In this document: one piece after another, positions 1 through 10,512 of the stretch | How positions within the stretch are numbered: the first letter of the stretch is position 1 | How the letters are laid out: the number at the start of each line of letters is the position of its first letter | Assembly: GCA_942486035.1 (NCBI GenBank) | Contig: CALNXK010000008.1 | Location: forward strand, 1,422,001-1,486,000 | Reading direction: 5' to 3' | DNA: 64,000 nucleotides | Source of the DNA: Porites lobata | Taxonomy: Eukaryota > Cnidaria > Anthozoa > Scleractinia > Poritidae | Program-made: the position numbers and the translations under genes | Notes under the pieces: generated by a model | What the model saw: only the letters and a program-made list of their open reading frames with translations | Database searches by the model: none | What the model was told of the DNA's origin: nothing

Positions 1-437
1 TTACAGGTTACGGATGTTAGAGTCAACAAAATAATGTCTCAAGAAAAGACCTAAAACAAAAAGCTTGCCGACTTTTGTGTTCGCGCAAGTTCATTTTTTT
101 TCTTTTTATCGGGCCCAGTTATGTATAAATTCAGCTTTGAATGTACCTATGCATAGCAGTATCTGATAAAAAAATGTTACCATGAGTTACCGTTGTTTTC
201 TTCTTGTCTATGAATTGCTCACAAATTCTTACGGGTGCAGTCACTGAAAAATGTGTGATACGCTTCATAGACTATAAATTATAAACGTTACAACAACTTA
301 AAACCTTTTTTAAAAAAGGCTAACTCCGGCTCGAAAAGCTAGGAGTCTGTCAGTAGAAGAAACGAGAACTGTTTCCATTTTGACAAATGTTTTCAGCAAA
401 AATAAAGAAAACGCTTGTTGAAAAACTTCCTGGTCGC

Positions 438-916
438 TGTTACGAAAAATTGTATTGCGTGACTAGTGTGACTTTCTAGAAGCTTCGCGAGAGTTCATAA
501 TTTGTTTATTTTAGGATCTTGTGTAAGCGTTTCTAAAAGCGGTATATTTTGTAATCTTTCTATAATTAGACTATTTGGAAAGCTCTAGAATCTTATTGTA
601 AACGTAGATAAGGTAGGCGAGCCCGAGTTAAGTTTTAACTAGTTTTCACAAGCGAAGAGAGTTTAAAGTTGGTCGTGTTTAGTCAAGTGTGACGAAGGCA
701 GTGTTTATTCAAGTTGGCGGAGGCCGTGTAAGTTTATCAGGTTTATTCAAGTTGGCGGAGGCCGTGTAAGTTTAACGAGTTACGTGCTGTTGTGGAGTTT
801 TACTCAGTGGAAACTACGTTCATCTTTGGAATAAATCTTCTTGTTGCTGTTCCGACAACCCTGCGTTCAGTTTAGTTTGCAAGCTACCCGTCCTCCAAAA
901 GATTACCCGCGTAACA
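438..916. mobile_element. Solo LTR with 5-bp target duplication
   Basis: A 479-bp segment begins TGTTACG and ends CGTAACA, the 5'-TG...CA-3' inverted ends typical of retroviral-type LTRs. It is flanked by the direct repeat GTCGC (433-437 and 917-921). A GGAATAAAT polyadenylation-like signal lies near 828-836, which favours plus-strand orientation. No internal region, gag or pol is present, so this is a solo LTR left by recombination. A 5-bp duplication fits Gypsy or BEL elements; the sequence does not decide between them. Confidence 0.75.
703..774 (+). repeat. Two-copy tandem repeat (38-bp period) inside the LTR
   Basis: The unit beginning GTTTATTCAAGTTGGCGGAG occurs at 703 and again at 741, with 34 identical bases per copy. 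It lies in the middle of the solo LTR. Such duplications in the U3 part of an LTR often hold enhancer sites, but no specific factor site is recognised here. Confidence 0.85.
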
Positions 917-2144
917 GTCGCAAACTCCCAAAATAAACTCTTTGCACATGTAACTGGAAAGAGGAGGAGAGACGTTGGGCTTGAAGTGCCAGTAAAGTAC
1001 ATTCAAGCGGGTATTCAAGGCATGAATTTAATAAAAAACAATTAATAATCCACAGCAAGAGGGAATAAAGCTCGAGCTTTATCCTCTCTTGTCCACAGAA
1101 AGGAGTTTGTTCCCACTAACGATTGAAATCCGGAATCCAAGTTCTACCAAGAGAGAATAGATCATAGTCTCTTGGTTCTACTGACAAAGACTTGAATCCA
1201 GTACCTGGAATCTGGAATTACTTACCTAATTTATTGTCTTTTCTTAGCTCTGGTGGAGTTGATAGTACCGTTTCCAGTGTCCGGTTTACTTTCTTTTTCA
1301 ACTTTATGATATAGGGCGTTATTATTTCCTTACCTACTTACTCACTTAGTTATTTGCGATGCATGTTTTCAAGATTTGACTGAGACGCACATTGAATGGC
1401 TTCCTATTGTCAGGTTGTCCTGGTTGCCATTAAGGTGAAGAGAACAAGAAGTTATATTGAACACTCTGGGTTGCCGTCTCAGTTGTAAAAATAAAAGCAT
1501 TAAGCGAAAATCTTGCTTCGAGGAACAGACTCCTTTCTGTCGATTATTACTTGTTTCCATATTAAATTCATGCCTTGAATACCGCTTGAATGAAGTTTCA
1601 TGCGCCCATTTACATTTTCTTTCAGTTTTGCCGAAAACATTTGTTAAATATAAGAGTTCTCGTTTCTTCTACCGACAGACTCGTAGCTTTTTGAGCCCGA
1701 GTTCGCTTTTTTTTAAAAAAAGGCTTTAAGTTGTTGTAACGTTTATAATCTGTAGTCTATGAAGTGTATCGCATATTTTGCAGTAATTGAACCCCTAAGC
1801 ATTTGTGAGCAATTCATCGACAAGAAGAAAGCAATGGTAACTTATGGTAACTTTTTTATCAGATACTGTTACGCATAAGTATATTCAAAGCTGAATTTAC
1901 ACATAACTGGGCCCGAAAGAAAAAAAAATAAACTTGCGCTGAGCACAAAAGTCGGCAAGCTTTTTCTTTTAGGTCTTTTCTTGAGACATTATTTTGTTGA
2001 CTCTAACATCCGTAACCTGTAAATTGGCTACCGTACAGTATCGTGCATAAAAAAGATTTTTTCCCTTTATATTGTGTTCATATCAGTCGTTTTCACTCAG
2101 CTGTCACCTCGAACCCCAAATCATTTTCCCCTGCCGCGACATTA

Positions 2145-2365
2145 GGGAGCTTAAGCAACAGCGTTTTTGAGCGACGGACGTCAACCGGAAGTGAACTTTT
2201 TGCATCATTGAGCAGTGGTTTGGTTGAAACTCTCGAGTAAATCGTCTTTAAAGGAGAAAAGAAACTTAGCAATACAAATTTGTTAGCGTCAAGGCATACT
2301 AAAAGAGAAAAAAGCTCACTTCCGGTTGACGTGCGTCGCTCAAAAACGTCTCTGCTTAAGCTCCC
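2145..2365. repeat. MITE with 58-bp terminal inverted repeats and TA flanks
   Basis: The left end GGGAGCTTAAGC and the right end GCTTAAGCTCCC are inverted copies, and the match continues for about 58 bp with few mismatches. TA lies immediately outside both ends (2143-2144 and 2366-2367), as expected for a Tc1/mariner-type target. The element is too short to code. Its ends resemble those of the larger element at 24257-25315. Confidence 0.8.
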
Positions 2366-2395
2366 TAACAGTAATGGACCCGCGACCGCGACATT

Positions 2396-2829
2396 GGCCG
2401 TTTTTATGCTAGAGACGTTAAAGTCGTCTGAGACGTTAAAGTCGTCTTAAGACGATTTTAACGTCTAGTATAAAAACGGTAAATAAGGCAGACGACTTTA
2501 ACGTCTGACGACTTTAACGTCTTCTGTTAAGTGCGTCCGAACGACGCACTTAACAGACGACTTTAACGTCTCAGACGTTAAAGTCGTCTGGTATAAAGAC
2601 GGGACGTCGTAAACTAGGACGTTTGCTAGCTTGAAGTTCATTTTTGGCGCCGCTTTAACTCGTGTCCAGTGTCTTCCGAGAGTAGAGCCTAGTCCTTTTT
2701 TCAGAAAAATCTACTTTTTTAAATAAGGTTGTCTACTTTTGTGCGTCCCGTTTTTACACTAGACGACTTTAACGTCTCAGACGTTAAATGCGTCTAGACG
2801 ACTTTAACGTCTCTAGCATAAAAACGGCC
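2396..2829. repeat. Palindromic element built from AGACGTTAAAGTCGTCT-type motifs
   Basis: The two ends are perfect 34-bp inverted copies that begin GGCCGTTTTTATGCTAGAGA. The body holds about ten copies of a 15-17-bp motif in both orientations (AGACGTTAAAGTCG and CGACTTTAACGTCT), plus an internal palindrome near 2506-2590. No coding capacity was seen. The 3-bp ATT on each side could be a target duplication but is too short to prove it. Confidence 0.8.
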
Positions 2830-2830
2830 A

Positions 2831-2898
2831 TTGGACCCGCGACCGCGACTTTGGACCCGCGACCCGCGACTTTGGACCCGCGACCCGCGACCCGCGAC
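2831..2898 (+). repeat. GC-rich minisatellite (GGACCCGCGACCCGCGACTTT)n-like
   Basis: Short direct repeats of ACCCGCGA, spaced with GGACC and CTTT, run from the right end of the palindromic element. One copy of the same GGACCCGCGACCGCGAC motif also lies on its left side (2375-2391). The element therefore appears to have inserted into, or duplicated with, this minisatellite. Confidence 0.7.
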
Positions 2899-3416
2899 TA
2901 TTAGTCAAACTCGTACAAGGCTGCTAAGATTTGTACCTTCGACAGATTGGTACACTCCCAGCTACAAGGTGCTAGATCATGCGAATTAGTTCTCGATAAA
3001 TAATCTATATGATCCAAAGTTATTACTATTAGCCCATAAATGGTTTTACGAAACTGCGTACGAAACTATCCAATATTTTTTTTATTTTTTTTTGTCCAAA
3101 TGAGGTGAGGCATACCAACCAAAAAGTAAAAAGGGCGTTTCTACAAACAGTCTTTAAAGTCTTCAGTTAACTTTTTCGCTGGGATGGAAAAGCTGAGATA
3201 ATGGTTAGACGACCATTTTTCTTTTGGAATTGGAAAACAAATTTATCTACGAAGACGCAAATGGTAAGGATATTTGGAATTTCATGATCGATTTAATTTT
3301 AATTGCCACATACAAATAATTGACGTCGGCTTGTCGCGGTTTCAACATATTTTTCATAGCGGAGCTTCTGGCCGTCTAGTCCCCTTGCTATTTAACAAGA
3401 TTCCATGTTGCTGTGC

Positions 3417-3534
3417 GTCTGTTCAGTAATGGTTCACAGATGACGTCAAAATGTGGTAAAAACAAAGAAGTGACACACGAGCAACAGGAGAGTGTGTCAC
3501 GTTTTTTTCTTCTGTGATCTATTACTGAACAGAC
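3417..3534. repeat. 118-bp foldback MITE
   Basis: The ends GTCTGTTCAGTAAT and ATTACTGAACAGAC are inverted copies. Further inside, TTCACAGATG pairs with the right arm's CTGTGATCTA region, and GTGACACAC pairs with GTGTGTCAC. The element is non-coding. Hairpins of this shape are abundant in anthozoan genomes, which is a recollection and was not searched. Confidence 0.75.
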
Positions 3535-3545
3535 TCATGGTAACA

Positions 3546-3664
3546 TTGAATCTATTTGTTTTATACTATGACCAGAAAAGAAAAAAAAGACCGATACACA
3601 TAATTTGAATCTATTTGTTTTATACTATGACCAGAAAAGAAAAAAAAGACCGATACACATAATT
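3546..3664. repeat. Exact 59-bp tandem duplication
   Basis: The 59-bp unit starting TTGAATCTATTTGTTTTATA occurs twice with no visible difference. It is either a very recent duplication or an assembly artefact. Short open frames across it are not supported as genes. Confidence 0.85.
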
Positions 3665-5156
3665 TCCTCGAACCGCTTGACTGTCCGACGATTTGTGCTA
3701 AAGTCCCAAACGCTTCTTTTCGTCTCTGCTTCTTCTCTTTTTCTTTATCGCACTTGTATAGTTTCTTCGAAAAGTTTTTCAACGTCTTTTCGTGTTCAAA
3801 TCAGAATAATGGCGAAAACATTTTGCAAAACAGCGAGTCTCTCGTAGCGATGGCACACGATGGAAACTGCTGTGAAGATTTCTTGTTGTTTACGCATCCT
3901 CAGGTACTCAAGAACTCTTTTTGTCTCCGTTTCTCCATTTTTCTTCTTTTTAAATAGCTCCTCCTAAACTTTTTTCGAAGATTTCACTTGCTTTAGTTCG
4001 AAATAATCTCACAAACATTTTCAAAACCGCGCGCCATGTTGAGCAAAACAAAGAAAACAAGTTTACTCGTCATCCATTTATCTGTACTCCAATAGATCAT
4101 GGGCAACGACCAATCACAGCGCGCGTAGCAGTCACTTCTTTGTATAAAAATATATTGATGGGCGAAATTTTTGTTTATGACTTCAGCGTACTGAGAGGGC
4201 GCAGTGGAAATTCTGTAAAGAGAGGGAGTTATAGACATACAAGTTACGTTTGTTTTGACAAAAGGCTCCTGTTGGCAAAAGTTTTGCGGTGAGTTAGCCA
4301 GTTTTGAGGTAAGCAATACAGTTGCTCCGGTAAATATTTTGAAGTTTCAGTGTGTTCAACAAAAATCTTTTAAAATACATTTTTGAGGCTTCGCTTTTCC
4401 AATTTTGACGTTGTCAAGCTTTGGTCAAGATCCACGATTAAGACTGGCCACAATTTTTGCAGATGAACAGATACGTAAAACTCGTGAAGCACCTGGAATC
4501 TTTTTTTAGCGACAGCTGAAGCCAGAACTTTGTGTCTCTTGTTCGAGTTCCTTCACCGCCGCTACAAAATGAATGCAAATGCTATCAAGATTAATACTTA
4601 TATTTTTCATGTTTCCCCATATTCTTTTTATTTGCACGAAGCTTGTTTGTTTATTCGGTTTTTTGCTGTGAAAGGCGTCCCGTAAAAGAATCCAAACTTG
4701 GTTGCAGTCATAAAAGTTCAGGTATATTAACAGCACAGTCAAAGAAAATCCTCGGTGTATCTGACCTCAATTGCAAGTTGAAGCTTTTATGATAAGAAGC
4801 CCCTTACCAACTGTATTTTGAAACGGTTGAAAAGTAGTTAAAATACATTTTAATGATTTAAAAACTATTTTTACCCCAATTTGGGGTATTTTTATTATTT
4901 TTCACGAATAAAATCAATTAGTCATAGGAGCTTAAAATGCATTTGGGATCTATTTGAACACTTTTTATATAATTTTCGGAGGTTTTAAAACTAAATTTAA
5001 AACAGATACTTAAACCATATTTTTAGAACAAAGAGTACCAAAATTCTTTCAAACGGGATTGAAACATGCTATTTTCACAGTATTTTAAAGGAAAAATGCC
5101 AACTATCCCGATTTAAAAGGTATTTAAAATGGAAACCTGTTTCCAAACATAGTTTA
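3665..5156. other. Intergenic DNA, no gene recognised
   Basis: No open frame here shows a recognisable domain, and the longer frames lack splice context or biased composition. The right part is AT-rich. The stretch ends at the 3.2-kb foldback element. Confidence 0.5.
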
Positions 5157-8100
5157 AGAGCGGCCGTCTGTAAATATCTCCTGGGGGTGTGCAAAATGAA
5201 AAAACGGAAAATCCCCAAACTTTGTCAGAATATAGGTCTAGGTAAACTATTTCTAGAAAAATAGCTTTTAGTTCGATTGGATTTTTATTTTACGCGTACG
5301 GCGACCGAGTCGGTTCGAGGCTCTCAGATCAGTTATCATGAGCTCAAAACCATATGCTACTTAAGAATCGTTTAAAAATTAAAGAAGTAAAAAACTCTGC
5401 CTCTGAAAATCTTAATAGAGAGAGCACAACTTAACCAATAGTTTCGATGTGAAATTTTCCTATTCGTCAGCAAATCTAATATTTTTCGGATTTTTAATAA
5501 TTTTGCTTATTTTACCGATTTTTGACAGACATAAAATTGGCAAGTTTCAGACACAAAAATCTCTACTTGGTATACGGCTTTGAGTCATAACTTAACTACC
5601 GATAGAAAGAGCAAGGTGTCTTGCTCAAATAAATGCAATAAAATTTTGGGGCAATCTTGCAGGGAAAATTTTTGAACGCCAAACAAAAGCGACCCTTGAG
5701 GTCAAAACACGCCATTTTGTCACGACATTCGAAGGCGGTTAAATCAATAAAAATGCTCTATTGGCCAGATTCCTCCAAAAGCTCTATGCTCTTGAGCAAT
5801 ATTGATTAGACTCGACTTATTTGCACTTCTTTTGCCTAATTATTTCACTTATACAATGCGTCCGTTGGCAGTCGAAAGCCTAATTTTAACGGGCGGTCAA
5901 TGTTTGACAGCATTCGAATCACATTTTTCAAAACCCCAGGTTCAAAACTTACTACCAATTGGATTCATGCAGACAAAAGAACAGATTTACCGACGTTGGC
6001 TTACATAACGATGTATTAAGAATAAATATAATACTTATATATCTCTTAAGAAATGAAGATATTTTGGAAATATATAACCGGCTACTGCGGTCTTCCCCCA
6101 TCACTGGTCACCGTAACTGCTCGGAGCGGGAAGGAGAATGGGTTACTCACTTTTGTCCTAGGGTAGGGTGATGCTTCAGAGGGAGGGGGAGGGGAATGTC
6201 AGCTCTGTGTCTGAAAAGTTCTGGTAGGAGTAAGTAAGATTTGTGCCGCATAATGCACTAAATCCTTCCTAAAACTAAAATCTAAAAGTAAAAAAGATAT
6301 GTCAGTTGGCTGGTTGAAAGTACGACGAACTGATTACAAAATCAGGAGACTGACGAAACTTTTGAGAAACAAAAAATTATGCCACATGCGTTATCTATTA
6401 TTTTGGGATATCTGGTCTGCTTATCCTGGCATGCTTATTTTAAGCCAAAAGATCATCAGATTAAACTGAGGAACACCCCATGGAGCTACTTGGCATATTT
6501 TCACTAATTTTAAATTACATTCATAAATAATTGATATTTCAACACGTTTTCTTTGGAAATTCGGAAGAAATTTCACTAGAAACTTTACTGCGTTTTGATC
6601 GCTTGGGTATCATATGTTGATAGATTCCAAATATGGATGTGAGGATGTCCCAGATTGACTCTATTTCCATAATGGATGGGTATCCTTTGATAATATTCCA
6701 ACTATGGTACAACGGTACGTACATCAAACGCAGCACGCTCTACGCCTCTGCTGTCCGTTTCAGGTTCAAGGATTAAGGCCGAATGCTGTCTCACTGGAAG
6801 AGCTTAAGATGTTCTCTTTGTGGATTACAACATCATAGCAAACTTAGCGACAAAGCTTCCTGCCAACCTTGCAGCTGCTGACGGCGTTGTGTACTCGAGT
6901 GATACACGTTGCAGTAGTCTTAGGACGTCTCAGTTTTATTTTCTCAGTATTTTAGCTGATTAGATCTTTTTTCTAGAGATCAAACGATTGCAACCATGAC
7001 GCAAGATCTTCGTCCACGGCTTTTGCAGTTTATTTCTTAAACCGGAAGTGGAAGGTTGTCATAGTGTGTTCAGTCAGTCAGTTCAGTTTATTTTCTCTCA
7101 TGTTTGAACTAGTGATAAGTTAGAGCCTTTTTAAAGATTGTTGTTTACAATTATAAACGTTTCTATTGAATTTGTTGCCCACTACGAAACTTTAAGGAAT
7201 AAAAACGAAGATCCTGCTGGTTGTCAACGTTGGATCTCCAGCACAAAGATCTAATGAGCTAAAATATAAAGGAAAAAAAAAGAGACGTCCTAGGACGGGA
7301 TAGTTTCAGGCTGGGATAGTTTTGAATGACTGTCTGTCCTGCTGCTTAAATTGTTCAGTCAGCTTCCGGTTTGAAGTGCATTGCACTTCCTGTTCTCTGT
7401 CACGCAAACGTGATATACAAGTATTTGGCACAGGATGGGAAGACAGTATGCTGTTGCATATCTTTGATAGGCTTTAAAGAAATGGTAGGTGTATAAATAG
7501 GGTTTCTTAGTATCATATTAAGAAGGTTACAATTCCACGTTGAATTGCGTGAATTATTTTGAGTCCTAACAAGCTATGACGTTTCAATGGGCTTTCGATC
7601 GCGACAACTTACGAAGAGTATAGATACTGCAAGACGCAAAATGTCACCTGTTAGCAAACGGTTCCCAAAAAAATGCACGGAACAAGGCATATAGCTGTTT
7701 AAAAAGAAATTGTCTAGGCAAATGGAAAGAGTTCCATGCGGAAAAACGCATAAGTATCTCGTTTACCGGGAGTATCGTTGTTGTCGTGACAAAATGGCGT
7801 GTTTTGACCTCAAGGGTCGCTTTTGTTTGGCGTTCAAAAATTTTCCCCGCAGGATTGCCCAAAAACTTTATTACATTTATTTGAGAAAGACACCTTGCTC
7901 TTTCTATAAGTAGGTAAGTTATGTCTCAAAGCTGTATACCAAGTAGTGCTTTTTGTGTCTGAAATTTGCCAATTTTATGTCTGTCAAAAATCGGTAAAAT
8001 AAGTAAAATAATTAAAAATCCGAAAAATATTAGGAAAATTTCACATCGAAACTATTGGTTAAGTTGTACTCTCTCTATTAAGATTTTCAGAGGCAGAGTT

Positions 8101-8322
8101 TTTTACTTCTTTAATTTTTAAACGATTTTTAAGTAATATATGGTCTTGAGCCCTTGAAAACTGATCTGAGAGCCTCCGAACCGACTCGGTCGCTGTACTC
8201 CAATCGAACTAAAAGTTATTTTTCTAGAAATAGTTTACCTAGACCTATATTCTGACAAAGTTCGGGGTTTTCGATTTTTCCATTTTGCACACCCCCAGGC
8301 GATATTTACGGACGGCCGCTCT
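5157..8322. repeat. 3.2-kb foldback element with about 550-bp arms
   Basis: The left arm (5157-5728) is inverted in the right arm (about 7783-8322). The outer ends read AGAGCGGCCGTC and GACGGCCGCTCT. The arms align over nearly their whole length with modest divergence and a few small indels, for example near 5290 versus 8195. No transposase was recognised in the 2-kb interior, and no clear target duplication was found. A second inverted pair (6916-7296) is nested inside. Open frames within the arms are mirror copies of each other and are not genes. Confidence 0.85.
6916..7296. repeat. Inverted-repeat element nested in the 3.2-kb foldback
   Basis: TAGTCTTAGGACGTCTCAG...TTTTAGCTGATTAGATCTTT (6916-6972) is inverted at 7244-7296. 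The arms are about 55 bp, and the interior of about 270 bp is non-coding. It could be an independent MITE or the inner arms of its host element. Confidence 0.6.
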
Positions 8323-8610
8323 CAAAGAACTGTAAAAAAAAAAAAAAAAACGCTGAATCAGGCCTCTGCTGAGAATGATTATCATGATAATTGCAGAGCT
8401 CAGTGGGAGGTGCAGACAGTCACCCATTGTCCTGGGTGGGGAGGGTCAAAGTCTTAGTACCAAGGACGCACTTAGCATAGGACCCAGAGATTTACTCAGT
8501 CAAAGTTTAGAATGCTACACCTCTTGCAAGTAACCTTCGCGCGAGAGAAAAAAGCAAGAGAACCACTGTTCAAGCAGACTCTCAAGGTCACGTTTCACAT
8601 TATCAAGTAA

Positions 8611-9030
8611 GTAACTGTTGAAGAAGAGGTCATTGAATATTTTCCAGTGGTAGGATCGAATTGGGAGGACCGTTACCAGGAAGGTCTGCAGAAGTGTTTT
8701 GAAATGCAGGCTAAAAGACAGAAGGTTGAAGTGAGAGTGGAACATGAACCTGACAATATTTCTGACTGTAATGCACTCAAATTTGAAGTGCTTTTCAATG
8801 GACACTGGTTTATCATAGGATATTGTGGGGTGAAAAAAATTCCCAAATTAAAGAGGGCACTGTTTCATCATCAAGTTATTTCTCTGGAACTGTCACATTT
8901 ACGAAGAATTTGGTATCCAGCTGTCTGTGACTTTAGATTTGCTGCAGGAGTAAACATACTGAAACTTGGACAGTGGGGAAAGGATGACCCCAACAACAGA
9001 CATAATTCTCCTATTGATATGAGACATTAA
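8611..9030 (+). pseudogene. HIRAN-like domain coding fragment, partial or broken
   Basis: The open frame from 8611 to the stop at 9028-9030 gives about 139 residues. The middle contains VRVEHEPDNISDCNA followed by HWFIIGYCGVK, which fits the HIRAN pattern (a conserved basic residue, then P-x-N-x-x-D-x-N-A, then an I-G-Y motif). The remainder, ending in FAAGVNILKLGQWGK, resembles C-termini of uncharacterised cnidarian proteins that I recall; this was not searched. In the same frame a TAA at 8608-8610 separates it from 32 upstream codons starting ATG at 8512. No convincing splice acceptor joins it to an upstream exon, because the 3.2-kb foldback lies directly 5'. It is either the last exon of a gene whose 5' part is lost or elsewhere, or a pseudogene. 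HIRAN domains bind DNA ends in helicase-like proteins; no such partner domain is visible here. Confidence 0.55.
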
Positions 9031-9734
9031 TTTCTCAATTCTTACCAGCAATTCATTTTCTTAACCTTTTAACACAAGTGTTAGAGTTGTCTGATTTTTT
9101 AGCCGCCATTCTCGTTTTTGACGCTTTTTGCCCACGCCACTGATTGGAGGCTTTGGCTGGCTGCAGCGTAATACAATAGAACAGTAGTTTCTTGTTTGTA
9201 ACTACTGGAAAAAGTTTTTTTATTTCTTGAGAGAGCTTTTGATATGTGACATTAATTTCTCAATTGGCCAAAAGAATCACAGCTCTGGGCCAAGAATGTT
9301 TGTTTTTTTCTGGAGAGATCCTGATGGCATCAAATAAGGGGCACTGTATCCAGTATTTTTTATCAAGGTGTCAGAACCACTAATATTGTCTGAAATTTAA
9401 AGCTGTGAGAATCCTCAACATTTCTGTGTTAAAACAAAGTATGAGTTCATAGAAAATTAATAAAACAAATACCCGCTATCTTTAATTGTTACTGTGTAAT
9501 TTCGTTGAAAAGCTAGAGGGCTTGAAAAGAAGGGCTCGAGAAGGGGACTCGGCCAAAATAGCTGTTGCAAAGACTGCTGGGATCATTAGTGGGGAAGCAA
9601 TGATCAGCTATTGGCCGATTTAATATTCCTATCCCCAGTAATGGTCCCAGAAGTCTTTGAGAAAGTTAACTGATACTTGCTCAGCAGGAAAATCAAGAAG
9701 TCTTTTAATTCTAAATGGTACTATTCTGAAAACC
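9031..9734 (+). other. 3' flank of the HIRAN-like exon
   Basis: This is non-coding DNA after the stop. An AATAAA at 9459-9464 could be the polyadenylation signal of the plus-strand fragment. An imperfect hairpin occupies about 9570-9661 (CAAAGACTGCTGGGATCATT against a mirrored CCCAGAAGTCTTTG). Confidence 0.45.
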
Positions 9735-9882
9735 TAGAGTGATTTTACTTGACCCGAGAAATAGGTTAGTAGAATACTATGCACCATTATGTGCCAATAA
9801 TTTATTGTCTACTTCCGTTTATGAGTAACTGTTTTGTACTAGTTGTTTTTAACTGTTTCACCGTTCAAGTAAAATCACTCTA
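9735..9882. repeat. 148-bp MITE
   Basis: The terminal inverted repeat TAGAGTGATTTTACTTG (9735-9751) is matched by CAAGTAAAATCACTCTA (9866-9882). The 110-bp interior is AT-rich and non-coding. It sits between the 3' ends of the convergent HIRAN-like fragment and gene 1. Confidence 0.8.
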
Positions 9883-10214
9883 AGACTACAAAAAAAATGA
9901 CAGCAGTCCAGATGTTTTCCTTGTGAGAGTTTAATAACTTTGATGATAATTAACACAAGCAATAGATAGTAAACTAATATGTAGTATTTTAAAAAACTAA
10001 ATATAATTTTTCAGTGACCCCCATGAAATAATGCCTGGCACACAACCAAGTTCTGCGAAGGGCCTTTGTTTTCTTTTGTTCTCTTATAACTATATCACAA
10101 GTTAAGGAAAATCATTCAATAATCCTGGGACTCCCAGTCCTAATACCATTGAAAGATGATATGAATTTATATCATAATATATTTGATTATTTGAAATTAA
10201 TGGGCTATGGTAAC

Positions 10215-10448
10215 TTAAGGAGCCCTTCCGTTTGGTTCTGGAAGCTGGGCTACTGGACGATGTATACGCTGGCGAATGCTTGTTTGGTTACGTGCAGGAA
10301 GAAAAGCACGACCGGCACAGAGAATTGATGCATCCTCCCTTCGATTAATACCTAAACGATGTAAACGCAGTGGATGACATGAAGGCTCTTGATCATCTGG
10401 GATGTTAGGCCCCACATCAAATGAATCAAAGTCATCATCATCACCTCG
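10215..10448 (-). other. In-frame open extension after gene 1 stop (77 codons)
   Basis: Directly after TAA the same frame continues RGDDDDFDSFDVGPNIPDDQ and runs to a second TAA at 10215-10217. The acidic run followed by a basic segment (HPLRLHRLGINRREDAS) reads like protein, not random DNA. A single C-to-T change (CAA to TAA) would explain it. Alternatives are stop-codon readthrough, a sequencing error, or chance openness of a 3' UTR. Confidence 0.5.
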
Positions 10449-10512
10449 TTATCTCTCATTCACAGTCCAGTAGTAGAAAGGCAGGTCAGGTGTCATACGC
10501 TTGCTGAATTCT
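10449..10512 (-). CDS. Gene 1 coding exon 11 (stop codon)
   Basis: The acceptor is tatattttcttag. It encodes EFSKRMTPDLPFYYWTVNER and then TAA (10449-10451). The conserved-looking FYYWT stretch stops abruptly, and the frame stays open beyond the stop. Confidence 0.8.

Larger units (their letters stand above)
1..2022. repeat. Foldback element with about 400-bp terminal inverted repeats
   Basis: The left arm (1 to about 402) is the imperfect reverse complement of the right arm (about 1622-2022). The outer ends read TTACAGGTTACGGATG and CATCCGTAACCTGTAA. The left end coincides with the window edge, so the left flank and any target duplication cannot be seen. The arms differ by scattered substitutions and small indels, which indicates age. 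The interior has no long open frame and no transposase, so this is a non-autonomous element. It was later hit by an LTR retroelement (438-916). Confidence 0.85.

Noticed and set aside
2396..2829. CRISPR-like array, because of regularly repeated 15-17-bp motifs
   Set aside because: The motifs occur in both orientations and with irregular spacing, inside a palindromic element of an animal genome. No cas genes or unique spacers are present.
7644..7913. Open frames of about 70 codons on both strands
   Set aside because: They lie in or against the right arm of the 3.2-kb foldback element, are mirrored in the left arm and have no domain.
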